From: Acidimicrobiales bacterium | Lineage (GTDB): Bacteria > Actinomycetota > Acidimicrobiia > Acidimicrobiales > Palsa-688 | Assembly: GCA_035533095.1 (NCBI GenBank) | Contig: DATLUM010000050.1 | Coordinates: forward strand, 62,001-126,000 | Direction of reading: 5' to 3' | Length of the DNA: 64,000 nucleotides | Shown here: piece after piece, positions 35,595 through 43,749 of the stretch | How positions within the stretch are numbered: position 1 is the stretch's first letter | Layout: each line of letters opens with the position of its first letter | Translations under genes and position numbers: made by a program | The notes under the pieces: model-generated | Seen by the model: the letters and a program-made list of their open reading frames with translations, nothing else | Told to the model about the DNA's origin: nothing | Databases searched by the model: none

Positions 35595-36091
35595 GCGCAA
35601 CAGGCATTGAGACGGCCCTCTCGCGACAACAGGCGGAAGAGTTCCTCTACAGCGAAGCGCTGATGCTGGACCAGTGGCTGCTCGACGACTGGCTCGGTCT
35701 TTTCCTCCCGGAAGGAACCTACGAGATCCCGACCCCCGACGCCGGCGATCTGCCCGCCACCGAGGCGCAGTATTTCATCGCCGATGACCACGAGCTGCTG
35801 AAAGTGCGCGTCCAGCGGTTGCAGAGCCGCAACGCCCACTCCGAGCAGCCCCGTTCGGTCACGCACCGCCAGATCACCAACATCCTCGTGTTCCCCGCCG
35901 GCGAAGGCTTCGCCAGGGTTCGGGCCTCCTTCACCGTCCACCGGGTCCGCGACCGCCACGTCGACCCCTACCTTGGTTGGTACGACCACCTGCTCGCACA
36001 CACCCCAGAAGGTCTGCGCTTCCGCCGCCGCCGTTCGCTGATCGCCGGAGACCAGCTCAAGCCGGGCAGCCGGTTGAGCTTCATACTTTGA
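35591..36091 (+). CDS. Aromatic-ring-hydroxylating dioxygenase, beta subunit
   Basis: A 166-residue NTF2-fold structural subunit: QQAEEFLYSEALMLDQWLLD, WLGLFLPEGTYEIPTP, RSVTHRQITNILVF and FRRRRSLIAGD are family features, ending in a short SRLSFIL. It stabilises the alpha trimer. ATG 35591 overlaps the alpha stop (ATGA), as usual for these pairs. The extradiol dioxygenase starts 11 bases later. Confidence 0.9.
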   Translation: MSATGIETALSRQQAEEFLYSEALMLDQWLLDDWLGLFLPEGTYEIPTPDAGDLPATEAQYFIADDHELLKVRVQRLQSRNAHSEQPRSVTHRQITNILVFPAGEGFARVRASFTVHRVRDRHVDPYLGWYDHLLAHTPEGLRFRRRRSLIAGDQLKPGSRLSFIL

Positions 36092-36102
36092 AGGACGAAC
36101 CG

Positions 36103-37002
36103 ATGACGCCGAACATGCCCGATGCCACCCGGCCCAGAGGGCCTCACGGTCTTGCCTACGCCCGGATCCAGGTGCCCGACATCGACGCCTCGACCGCGTG
36201 GTACGAGTACCACGTGGGGCTCGCGCGGGCGGGCACCCACGGCGACAGCGTGTTCCTCCGCTTCGGGCGGCCGCACCACTGCCTCGAGCTCGTCCCGGCG
36301 CCCGGCAGGCACGAGGCATGGACGGCCGCCGCCGGCTTCACCGTCGAGAGCCCGGCTGTGCTTCATTCACTGCACGACCGGGTCACCGCCGCCGGCTGCC
36401 AGGTCGGGCCGATCGACGCATCGGTCAAAGGTCTGTGCAGCGAAGGCTTCGCCGTGACCGACCCCAACGGTTTCGTCGTCGAGCTGATGGTCGGGTTCGA
36501 GGAGTTCGCCGTTGCTCCCGACGTCGAGATGCCTCCCACCGATATCGTGCACCCGTTCCTCTCGACCGATCGCTTCGACGAGTCCCTGGAGTTCTACACG
36601 CGGGTGCTCGGGTTCCTCGCCTCCGATCACATCGTCGGATCGACGTCGTTTCTCCGGAGTGAGAATCGCTACCATCACAGCCTCGCCCTGCGTCGCGACA
36701 GCAAGTTCTTCGTTGCACACATCTGTTTCCTGATGGCCAACTTCGACGAGATGATGCGCCGGAGAGCGCGGGCGCTGTACAAGAAGGTCGATCTGCCCGC
36801 GGACATGATGAACCACTCAGCGTCGGGTTCGATTGCCACCTACCTCTTCGATCCCCGGCACGGCCCCCGCATCGAGTTGTGCGACGGGCACGTCGTGCTC
36901 GATCCCGTGCAGCACGAAACGCACGAGCCGCGCCGCATGACCCTCGACCCTCGCAACATCGACATCTGGCGGCCGGCGGCCGACGACTGGGCCGGCTTCT
37001 AG
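36103..37002 (+). CDS. Type I extradiol ring-cleavage dioxygenase (two-domain VOC, BphC-like)
   Basis: A 299-residue two-domain enzyme. The iron triad is placed as in BphC (His146, His210, Glu260): His150 (DIVHPFL), His206 (FVAHICF) and Glu258 (RIELCDGH), all in the C-terminal domain. The active-site His is in RYHHSLAL. This predicts Fe(II)-dependent meta cleavage of a catechol-like ring made after the upstream ring-hydroxylating dioxygenase. ATG 36103 has AAGGA 7 bases upstream. Interestingly no cis-diol dehydrogenase is obvious in this operon; the AKR or MDR proteins could fill in. Confidence 0.87.
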   Translation: MTPNMPDATRPRGPHGLAYARIQVPDIDASTAWYEYHVGLARAGTHGDSVFLRFGRPHHCLELVPAPGRHEAWTAAAGFTVESPAVLHSLHDRVTAAGCQVGPIDASVKGLCSEGFAVTDPNGFVVELMVGFEEFAVAPDVEMPPTDIVHPFLSTDRFDESLEFYTRVLGFLASDHIVGSTSFLRSENRYHHSLALRRDSKFFVAHICFLMANFDEMMRRRARALYKKVDLPADMMNHSASGSIATYLFDPRHGPRIELCDGHVVLDPVQHETHEPRRMTLDPRNIDIWRPAADDWAGF

Positions 37003-37006
37003 GCCC

Positions 37007-38230
37007 GTGCCCCCGGTCGACGTCGCCGGGGCTGTCGAGCTCGCGCTCGACCTGGCTCAGCGCACCGAGGCAGGCCAGCCAGAGATCCAGATCGCACAAG
37101 CGGTCTGCAACTGGGCCGTCGACCGCTCACTACCGGCTCGGGTGCAGCACGTCGGCCAGTTCGGTGCCAACGTGCTGATCGGGCCGGACGACGGGCCAGA
37201 GCTCGCGTTCTACGGCCACCTGGACACGTCCTTGAGGCTCGGTCCGTGGGACGACACCTTTCTCGTCTCCGAAGCTTCCCCCCCGCCAGGACCCTCCTCT
37301 GACGGTGACATCCTCTGGGGTGCCGGGATCGGTGTCGCCCTGGCGCCGAGCGCGGCGGGGCTCGCCGTGGTGGCGTCGTTGCGCGAGCTGGCCGGACCCG
37401 GACGCTTGGGCGCGCTGATCGCTTCGGGAGGCACCCACCGGGCTCCCCCGCCCTGGCCCGTCTCAGCACACGGCCCGATGCATCCCAAGATGGGCGCCGG
37501 TGTCAAGGCAGCGCTCGACTCGGGGTTCCGCCCTGGTGCGGTGCTTTCCCCCAAGGGCGGCGCCCCGGCTCCCCTGTGGGAGGAACCCGGCAGCCTCTAC
37601 ATCGCCGTATCGGTGCGCGAGGAGTTCGGGCCGGCGCTCGCGCGCCCCTCTGGAGGGCAGCTCGCGGGCGCGCCCGCGGCCGCAGCGACGGTGATCCGCA
37701 GCATCGAGAGCTGGAGGAACCTCTACCTCGCCGAGCGGCTCAGCCGGCAAGGCCAAGCCGGTGCCGAAGTGACACTCGGCGCGTTGCAGGCGGGCTCACC
37801 GTCCAAGCCGGACCTGCTGCCCGACACGGCGAGGCTCTACCTGTACGTCGTTACGGTTCCAGGCGACGATGACGCGGCCGTGACCGAATCGCTCGATGAA
37901 CACCTGCGCTCGGATGCGGAGCTGGGTTCGTTGACAGTCGGCGTCACTGCATACGGGTCGCTCCCGGCGGGCCGGACCGAACCGTCCCACCCCCTCGTCG
38001 AATCCGTCAACGCGGCCTGGCAACGCCGGCTACCCCTGCGCGAGGTGACGGGCTGGAGGGGCTCGACCGACGGGGCACTCCTCCGCTCACTGGGTGTGCC
38101 GACCGTCAGGGTCGGCCCCGAGATGCTCAGGCACCGCCGCGACCCCCGGCTCGAGGGAGTGCGGATAGCCGATCTGGGGCTCTTCTGCGAGATCTGGTCG
38201 GAGGCAGCCCGGTCGTATCTCGGCTGCTAG
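37007..38230 (+). CDS. M20-peptidase-like protein with degraded active site
   Basis: A 407-residue protein with the M20/ArgE-DapE outline: FYGHLDTS (H71, D73) at the usual first-metal position, a dimerisation-like middle and C-terminal GSTDGALLRSLGVPTVRVGPE. However, the expected bridging Asp region reads LWGAGIGVALAPSAAG, with no Asp, and the catalytic Glu-Glu site reads ASGGTHRAPPP. Normal two-zinc peptidase chemistry is therefore doubtful. It may bind an intermediate, or use a changed mechanism. GTG 37007 follows the dioxygenase stop by 4 bases. It converges on the Dabb gene, the two stop codons sharing CTAG at 38227-38230. Confidence 0.65.
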   Translation: MPPVDVAGAVELALDLAQRTEAGQPEIQIAQAVCNWAVDRSLPARVQHVGQFGANVLIGPDDGPELAFYGHLDTSLRLGPWDDTFLVSEASPPPGPSSDGDILWGAGIGVALAPSAAGLAVVASLRELAGPGRLGALIASGGTHRAPPPWPVSAHGPMHPKMGAGVKAALDSGFRPGAVLSPKGGAPAPLWEEPGSLYIAVSVREEFGPALARPSGGQLAGAPAAAATVIRSIESWRNLYLAERLSRQGQAGAEVTLGALQAGSPSKPDLLPDTARLYLYVVTVPGDDDAAVTESLDEHLRSDAELGSLTVGVTAYGSLPAGRTEPSHPLVESVNAAWQRRLPLREVTGWRGSTDGALLRSLGVPTVRVGPEMLRHRRDPRLEGVRIADLGLFCEIWSEAARSYLGC

Positions 38231-38538
38231 CCGGTCGGCGCAGAGCTGTCTTCGATGCTCGCGATGGCGCGCTCGTCGATCAGTGGCCTGAACTTCTCGG
38301 CGACGAACTGTTCGTGCTCCGCGCTCGACAGGTATGAGTCGAGCTCGGACCAGGTCTGGAACTCGACGGTCATTGCATGGGTGAACCGGTCGTCTCGTTT
38401 GCTTGCGTTGCGGCCCAACGCGAAGTTTCTCATCGCGTGGAAGCGCAGGGGGAAACCGGCAAGCTCCGAGAGCATCGCGTCGCACGACTCGGGATCCACG
38501 TCCGCCTTCAAGCGGAACATCAACATGTGCCGGATCAC
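38227..38538 (-). CDS. Dabb (stress-responsive alpha/beta barrel) domain protein
   Basis: A 103-residue ferredoxin-like barrel protein: IRHMLMFRLKADVDPE, RNFALGRNASKRDDRFTHAM, FQTWSELDSYLSSAEHEQFV and LIDERAIASIED. Dimeric Dabb proteins include decarboxylase- and cyclase-like enzymes and binding proteins. GTG 38538 overlaps the HD-protein stop by 4 bases (GTGA), so the two are functionally linked. Reaction unknown. Confidence 0.8.
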   Translation of the reverse strand: MIRHMLMFRLKADVDPESCDAMLSELAGFPLRFHAMRNFALGRNASKRDDRFTHAMTVEFQTWSELDSYLSSAEHEQFVAEKFRPLIDERAIASIEDSSAPTG

Positions 38539-39149
38539 GGAGCGGCGGGCTTCCAATGATCGGGGCGGCGAGGCGCGCGCGAGAACATGTCCCGTACCAG
38601 AGGCTCGAAGTGTTCGAGCGGTGGCGTGTCCATGTTCGGATCGAACGCGGCATTGTCCCACTCGTCGACGAACTGCTCCGCGAGACCGTAGGCAGGGTGG
38701 CCGACGTAGCGCCGCCGGATCATCGGGTCCACTCCCATGAGGGCGAAGTAGTGCGAACCCTGAAAGTCCTGGTGCACTTTCACGATCCAGTGAACGTCGT
38801 CGCTCACCCACGGCCTGATGATCTCGGCGGAGATGCTCGGATGATTGGAGTTGGACACGACCTTGCCGATGTCGTGCAGTAGCGCGGCCGCGACGAGCTC
38901 GTCACCAGCGCCGGAACGCTCCGCCAGTGCGGCGGTCTGCAAGGAATGCTGGAGTTGGTTGACTTCCATCCCCTCCCACTGCAACTCGAGCATGCGCAGC
39001 AATGTCAGTAGCCGCTCCGGCACGTAGGTGAGGTCGTCCTGGACCCAGCGGTCCAGGTATGCGAGGTACTCGGGGCTGAAGTCGGACATCCTCGCGCCCT
39101 TCGGGCCACTGAAGGGTTCGAACTTGGATCGGTCGGCTGCGGTCTGCAT
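38535..39149 (-). CDS. HD-domain protein resembling PhnZ/TmpB mixed-valent diiron oxygenases
   Basis: A 204-residue HD-domain protein. Likely metal ligands are H68 (QLQHSLQTAALAE), H92-D93 (AALLHDIGK), H103 (NHPS), H126 (VKVHQDF) and D165 (EWDNAAFD). The six-ligand diiron pattern, the HSLQTA helix, and the 24-residue spacing from first His to HD match PhnZ (H34, H58, D59), an oxygenase that cleaves C-P bonds; inositol oxygenase is a distant relative. It could equally be a phosphohydrolase. ATG 39149 has AGGAG 7 bases upstream. It lies between an enolase-superfamily gene and a Dabb gene in one operon. Confidence 0.72.
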   Translation of the reverse strand: MQTAADRSKFEPFSGPKGARMSDFSPEYLAYLDRWVQDDLTYVPERLLTLLRMLELQWEGMEVNQLQHSLQTAALAERSGAGDELVAAALLHDIGKVVSNSNHPSISAEIIRPWVSDDVHWIVKVHQDFQGSHYFALMGVDPMIRRRYVGHPAYGLAEQFVDEWDNAAFDPNMDTPPLEHFEPLVRDMFSRAPRRPDHWKPAAP

Positions 39150-39162
39150 TGCGATTCTCCTG

Positions 39163-40326
39163 TCAGACGTCTCCGGCGAAGCGGTCGGCGAGCCCCGAGC
39201 GGTGACCTGCGACGCGTTCACCGGGTTGCCGGAACGGGTGTGCTGCGGCGGCCTGCTCGTCGAGGACAACACCGATGCCGGGTAGGTCCGGGACTGGCAG
39301 CTTGCCGCCCTCGATCCTGTCGACGCCGAGCTTTGATCCGGGTGCCAGCATCTCCCAGAAGGGCGCCTGGTCGAACGGGTACTCGACGAGGCGAATCCTC
39401 GATGACGAAGCAGCCAGGTGTAGGTTGGCTGCCACGGCGAGCGGTCCGGCGCAGATGTGAGGCACGACCATGACCGCGAACTGGCCGGCCGCCGTGACCA
39501 TCGCCCGGGCCGCGATGATCCCGCAGGTCGTAGCGTCGGGCTGCAGGACCGATATGCGGCACCGTTGCAGCATCTCGAGAGCCTGACCCGCCGTGAACAG
39601 GTGCTCGCCGTACGCGAGCGGCACCGTGCACGCGGACGCCAGCCGCTCGATGCCCGCCGGCGCTTCCTGGACAAGCGGCTCCTCGAACCATCCCACGTCC
39701 AACTGCTTCAGATTGTGCGCTATTTGCACGGCTGTCGGTTCGGTGAAGGTCTCGCTGCCGTCGACCATGATCTCGACATCGGTTCCCAGTCGCCGGCGGA
39801 GTTCTCGGAGCTTCTCGAGGTCGTCGCGCCACGAAGGCCCTATGCGGACCTTTACCCGCGCCACGCCCCGGTCGAGTAGCGGGAGCAGGCGCTGGACCTG
39901 CGCTTGTGCGTCGCACTCCTCCAGAAAGCCGGTCGAAGCGTAAACCTCGACGCTGTCGCGAACCCTGCCGAGCAACCCGCTGAGCGGCCGGGCGGCTTCC
40001 TGGGCGGCCAGGTCCCACATGGCTGTCTCAACGGCCGAGCGCGCCAGGGCCGTGACGCCCCCCAAGCCGAGCCGGCGCCGGGTGTGCGACTCCATGCGCG
40101 CCACGATCCGCTCCACCGAGTCGAGTTCTTCGCCGAGCACCAGGGGCGCGAAGGCCTGGAGGATCGTCTCGGCCACGACCCCGGCGTAGGTGCACCCGTA
40201 GCTGTCGCATGCCTCACCCCAGCCGACCAGGCCGGAGTCGGATGAGACGCGCACGAAGCAGTACGAGATCGGGCCGCGCTCGTCGTCGACCGTGACGGTT
40301 ACCGGCGTGACGTCGGTCAGCTTCAT
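39163..40326 (-). CDS. Enolase-superfamily enzyme (mandelate racemase/muconate lactonizing type)
   Basis: A 387-residue TIM-barrel protein with capping domain. Features: catalytic-strand motif VKVRIG (K-x-R), Mg ligands Asp in IMVDGSETF, Glu in WFEEPLVQE and Glu in AYGEHLFTAG, and a possible general-base His in VVPHICAGP, as in the mandelate racemase subgroup. Such enzymes racemise, dehydrate or cycloisomerise carboxylates by abstracting an alpha proton. ATG 40326 is the first gene of a minus operon with the HD and Dabb genes; an operator-like site is 36 bases upstream. Confidence 0.88.
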   Translation of the reverse strand: MKLTDVTPVTVTVDDERGPISYCFVRVSSDSGLVGWGEACDSYGCTYAGVVAETILQAFAPLVLGEELDSVERIVARMESHTRRRLGLGGVTALARSAVETAMWDLAAQEAARPLSGLLGRVRDSVEVYASTGFLEECDAQAQVQRLLPLLDRGVARVKVRIGPSWRDDLEKLRELRRRLGTDVEIMVDGSETFTEPTAVQIAHNLKQLDVGWFEEPLVQEAPAGIERLASACTVPLAYGEHLFTAGQALEMLQRCRISVLQPDATTCGIIAARAMVTAAGQFAVMVVPHICAGPLAVAANLHLAASSSRIRLVEYPFDQAPFWEMLAPGSKLGVDRIEGGKLPVPDLPGIGVVLDEQAAAAHPFRQPGERVAGHRSGLADRFAGDV

Positions 40327-40361
40327 CTCACCCCCACAAGCCCGGGAAGGGCGTCCTGCTC

Positions 40362-40380
40362 TGCAAGACGGCGTCTAGTG
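40362..40380. promoter_or_regulatory. Operator-like site upstream of the enolase-superfamily operon
   Basis: TGCAAGA-CGGCG-TCTAGTG is a degraded 7-5-7 copy of the island operator and is preceded by CTC as in the perfect site (CTCTGCAAGA). It shares AGACGGCGTC with the site at 19848-19866. It lies 36 bases before the ATG at 40326. TACGTT about 20 bases farther upstream on the minus strand could be a -10 box, but no good -35 partner is seen. Confidence 0.5.
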
Positions 40381-40455
40381 AAGCGTAACGTATGGTGGAT
40401 CGTGTCAGGGGCTTCCCTTCATCCTTGACAGACCGCTGCTCAGAGGGGCAGACTC

Positions 40456-40482
40456 GCTCTGCGAGAAACGATCTCGCAGAGC
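40456..40482. promoter_or_regulatory. Perfect 11-bp-arm operator upstream of the cupin operon
   Basis: The arms GCTCTGCGAGA and TCTCGCAGAGC are perfectly inverted around AACGA, the best copy of the island palindrome. TTGACA lies at 40425-40430 with a weak CAGACT 18 bases later, so the site would sit just downstream of that promoter, covering the transcript start, as expected for a repressor. Confidence 0.75.
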
Positions 40483-40539
40483 AAGACAAGCTGCCGGCGA
40501 CGAGGTCATGCCGGCGGAGGATGGGCAAGGGGGGTTGCA

Positions 40540-40941
40540 GTGGGTGAGGGCGGCGAACGGCCCGTGGTGGCCAACTGGTCGGCCATCCCCTCGGAGACCG
40601 TGCGCCCCGGGGTGTCGCGCAAGGCCTTCGGGACCGACGAGGTGCTCCTCGTCATGAACGAGATCGAGCCGGTCATGCAGCCAGGGCCCCACAGCCACGA
40701 GGGATTCGACCAGATCGCATGCATCATCTCGGGCGAGGCGGTCTACCACGTGGGCGACGACGCCCACCGGGTCGGCCCGGGGTCACTGCTGCTCATACCG
40801 GCCGGAGTCACCCACTGGATCGAGCCGGTGGGCGACCAGACCGTCGAGAACCTCGATGTCTTCGCCCCAGCCAGGTCGGACCTGGCGCACCTCGTCGAGT
40901 GGATGGGGGCTGCATCCGACCAACCGGTTCCTGACTCATGA
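40540..40941 (+). CDS. Cupin-domain protein
   Basis: A 133-residue single cupin barrel. Motif 1 is GPHSHEGFDQIACIISGEAVYHVG (shortened here to its metal residues His-His-Glu-type HSHEGFDQ) and motif 2 is PAGVTHWIEPVG with the last His. Single cupins include isomerases, small dioxygenases and sensors; the reaction is unknown. GTG 40540 follows AAGGGGGG. It is first in a five-gene operon and its stop overlaps the FAH gene start (ATGA). Confidence 0.85.
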   Translation: MGEGGERPVVANWSAIPSETVRPGVSRKAFGTDEVLLVMNEIEPVMQPGPHSHEGFDQIACIISGEAVYHVGDDAHRVGPGSLLLIPAGVTHWIEPVGDQTVENLDVFAPARSDLAHLVEWMGAASDQPVPDS

Positions 40942-41807
40942 ACCTGGTCGCACTGGCGGGCGGGGTGGGCCGCCTCGAGCCGGACGGGTCCATAAGCGAG
41001 CTCGACCTGCCACAGCCTTCCGTCGCCGCGCTGTTGTCGGAGCACGGCCGCAGGGCAGGTATGGAGGCGCTCGAATCGTGTGCCGTACGCCGGAGGTTCC
41101 CGCCCGGCCAGGCAGCCGAGGATTCGATGCTGGCCGCTGGGGCGTCAGTGTGGGGCGTGGGTATGAACTACCGCTCCAAACAGCTCGCAACCGGGAGGCC
41201 CCAACCTGACGAACCGGTGTTGTTCGTCAAGGCGCCCTCGTCGTTTCGGGGAACCGGCTCTCCGATCGCGATACCCGCGGCCGCACCCGACTGTGTCGAC
41301 TACGAGGGCGAGATAGCCGTGATGATCGGCGCGTCCTTGCACGACGCCGGACTGGCTGAGGCAGGCGAGGGAATCGCCGGTTACCTCGCCGCCAACGACG
41401 TGACAGCCCGCGACGTGATGCGCCGATCCGGCAGCCCGTCGATCGCGAAGAGCTTCCCGGGGTTCGGTCAGCTCGGCAGCGCGATGGCGTGCGTCGACGA
41501 TCCGGGAGATGTGAACGGGATTCCCATCACCACTCACGTGGCAGGCGAGCTCCGCCAGGAGGACACCAGTGACGGCATGCTCATCCCGATAGCGGATCTC
41601 GTCTCGCTCCTGTCCCGCTATGTCCTGCTCCGCCCCGGAGACCTGGTGTTGACCGGCACGCCGGCTGGCACCGGTGACGAGACGGGACGATACCTGGCCG
41701 CGGGCGACACGATCGAAGTCCGGGTCGGCCATTTGCCGCCGCTCGTGAGCAACGTGATCGGCCCGCCCGCGAGACTCGCTGGCGTCGCCACTGGGGCGAT
41801 CGCATGA
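40938..41807 (+). CDS. Fumarylacetoacetate hydrolase-family protein
   Basis: A 289-residue FAH-fold enzyme. The Mg-binding core is clear: CVDYEGEIAVMIG (Glu-x-Glu type), then AANDVTARDVMRR, AKSFPGFGQLG and LTGTPAGTGDETGRYLAAGD. Members hydrolyse C-C bonds of diketo acids, decarboxylate, or hydrate dienoates formed after extradiol ring cleavage. It sits between a cupin and an aldolase with 4-base overlaps on both sides, consistent with a lower meta-cleavage pathway. Confidence 0.9.
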   Translation: MNLVALAGGVGRLEPDGSISELDLPQPSVAALLSEHGRRAGMEALESCAVRRRFPPGQAAEDSMLAAGASVWGVGMNYRSKQLATGRPQPDEPVLFVKAPSSFRGTGSPIAIPAAAPDCVDYEGEIAVMIGASLHDAGLAEAGEGIAGYLAANDVTARDVMRRSGSPSIAKSFPGFGQLGSAMACVDDPGDVNGIPITTHVAGELRQEDTSDGMLIPIADLVSLLSRYVLLRPGDLVLTGTPAGTGDETGRYLAAGDTIEVRVGHLPPLVSNVIGPPARLAGVATGAIA

Positions 41808-42592
41808 GCGAAACCCCTGCTGCGAGGCTCCGAGCGCTGCTCGCTTCGGGGGCCACGGTGCACAGCACGTTCGTCAAGCTCGCAGCGCTGGAAGTCATCG
41901 ACCTGCTCCGCGGCGCCGGAATCGACGCGGTGGTCGTCGACCTCGAACACAGCCAGCTGTCGGACGCCCAGGCGCGGGGTCTGGTACGCCATGCGGCCGC
42001 CCTCGGGTTGCCCGCTGTCGTGCGCCTGCCGTCGGTCGACTCCGGGCTGATAAACCGCTTGCTGGAAGCGGGTGCCGCCGGGATCCAGCTGTCCACGGTC
42101 ACCCGACGCGGGCAGGTGGAAGAGTTGCTGGCCGCCTGCCGGTTTCCGCCCGCGGGCAGGCGCAGCCTGAGCCTCTCCCACCCCGCTGCCGGCTATGGCA
42201 GCGAGAGCGTCTCCGAGCACCTGGCCAGGACGCAAGATGGGCCGCTCGTAGTCGTCCAGATCGAGACCGCCAAGACCGACGATCCCCTTTCCACGATCCT
42301 CGCAGGCACCGATGTCGCGTTCGCCGGCACGACCGACCTGGCGGTCGACCTCGGGGTCCGCGGTCCGGACGACCCGGCGGTCGACGAAGTTGTGGGACGC
42401 ATCGCCGGCGCCGTCGCGGCCGCCGGCCCCCCGACCGTGCTCGGCGGATGGGCATCCAACTCCATCGCGGCCGACCGACTGACGGCGCACGGCGCCCGGT
42501 ACATCACCATGAGCTCGGACCTGGCCCTCCTTGCCGGAGCGGTCCGCCGCGAGCTCTTCTCACCCGCTTACAAGGAGAACAAGCAGACATGA
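41804..42592 (+). CDS. HpcH/HpaI-family class II aldolase
   Basis: A 262-residue metal-dependent aldolase. Catalytic His in VVVDLEHSQLSD, Arg in VVRLPSVDS, metal ligands Glu in VVQIETAKTDD and Asp in FAGTTDLAVDLG. HpaI-type enzymes split 4-hydroxy-2-oxo acids into pyruvate and an aldehyde, the last step of many extradiol pathways. The loop residues differ from HpaI (LSTVTRRGQVEELL), so substrate may differ. It overlaps the FAH and amidohydrolase genes by 4 bases. Confidence 0.9.
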   Translation: MSETPAARLRALLASGATVHSTFVKLAALEVIDLLRGAGIDAVVVDLEHSQLSDAQARGLVRHAAALGLPAVVRLPSVDSGLINRLLEAGAAGIQLSTVTRRGQVEELLAACRFPPAGRRSLSLSHPAAGYGSESVSEHLARTQDGPLVVVQIETAKTDDPLSTILAGTDVAFAGTTDLAVDLGVRGPDDPAVDEVVGRIAGAVAAAGPPTVLGGWASNSIAADRLTAHGARYITMSSDLALLAGAVRRELFSPAYKENKQT

Positions 42593-43749
42593 CATCGCAC
42601 CACGACCTCCTGCTGCGGGGCGGGACGTTGATAGATCCCTCCGCCGGCGAGTCGCGCAAGGCCGACATCGCGGTCGACGGTTCCACCATCACCGCCATCG
42701 CTCCCGCCATGGACGCGACCGCGGCAAGGGTGCTGGACTGCGAGGGCGCGTTCGTCTCCCCCGGACTGATTGACAGCCACACGCACATCTTCTCGGAGGT
42801 GTCGAAGGTCGGCGCGCCGGTAGACGAAGCTCATCTCAGAAGAGGTGTGGTCGCCGCTTGCGACGCCGGTACGGCAGGTGCCTCTACGTTCGCCGCCTTC
42901 AAGCACCATGTTGCGGACGCATCGCGCACGAGGGTCTTGTCTTTTCTCAACGTCTCCGTACTGGGGCTCATCGACTTCCGGTTCGGGGAGCTGCTCAACC
43001 CGGCGACGCTCGTCGGCGAGGACGCAGTAGCCGTGGCGTCGGCGCATCCCGACATCGTCAGGGGACTGAAGATCCGCCTGTCGACCGACGTGGTCGGGCA
43101 GCAGTGCCTCGAGCTGCTGACGAAAGCCGTGGAGGTCGGGGAGGAGGCGAGACTGCCTCTCATGGTCCACATTGGCGAGACCGCAGCACCCCTCAAGGAC
43201 ATACTGACCCTTCTCCGTCCCGGCGACGTGGTGGCGCACTGCTACACCGGCAAGGAGAACAACATCCTCGAGGACGGCGAGGTGTCAGACGCCGTCTGGG
43301 ACGCCAGGGGCCGGGGGGTGCTGTTCGAGTGCGCCCACGGGAAGAGCAACTTCAGCTTCGAGGTCGCCCGCCCCGCGATCGAACAGGGCTTCCTGCCCGA
43401 CATCGTCTGCTCCGATACCAGCTACCGCAACTGGAACGGTCCCGTCTTCGATTTGCTGACAACCATGTCGAAGCTGGTGGCGCTCGGGGTCCCGCTCGAA
43501 GAGGTGGTCCGCCTGGCCACGGTTTCTCCGGCGCGGACACTCGGATTGTGGGACGAGGGCTTCGGTCGTGTCGAGGTCGGCGGTGCCGCCCACCTGAGCG
43601 TCTTCGAGCTGCTCGAGGATGAGGATCAGCTTCCAGACGCGGCCGGCCACTCGATCTCGGCGCGGCGACTCGACGCGCGCTGGACCGTCCTCGGCGGCGA
43701 CCCGATCGCGCCCCTTCCATGGCGCGGGACCGTTCCCTCGAGGAGCTGA
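42589..43749 (+). CDS. Amidohydrolase (dihydroorotase/deacetylase-like, EF0837 type)
   Basis: A 386-residue amidohydrolase. H64 and H66 in LIDSHTHIF, the bridging carboxylated-Lys candidate in GLKIRLS, His residues in LMVHIGETAA and VAHCYTGKENN, and Asp in IVCSDTS complete a two-metal site. It belongs to the dihydroorotase/cyclic-amide hydrolase side of the superfamily, unlike the two TrzN-like enzymes, and might open a cyclic imide or lactam or remove an acyl group. ATG 42589 overlaps the aldolase stop; a ribosome site AAGGAG lies 15 bases upstream. Confidence 0.86.
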   Translation: MTSHHDLLLRGGTLIDPSAGESRKADIAVDGSTITAIAPAMDATAARVLDCEGAFVSPGLIDSHTHIFSEVSKVGAPVDEAHLRRGVVAACDAGTAGASTFAAFKHHVADASRTRVLSFLNVSVLGLIDFRFGELLNPATLVGEDAVAVASAHPDIVRGLKIRLSTDVVGQQCLELLTKAVEVGEEARLPLMVHIGETAAPLKDILTLLRPGDVVAHCYTGKENNILEDGEVSDAVWDARGRGVLFECAHGKSNFSFEVARPAIEQGFLPDIVCSDTSYRNWNGPVFDLLTTMSKLVALGVPLEEVVRLATVSPARTLGLWDEGFGRVEVGGAAHLSVFELLEDEDQLPDAAGHSISARRLDARWTVLGGDPIAPLPWRGTVPSRS

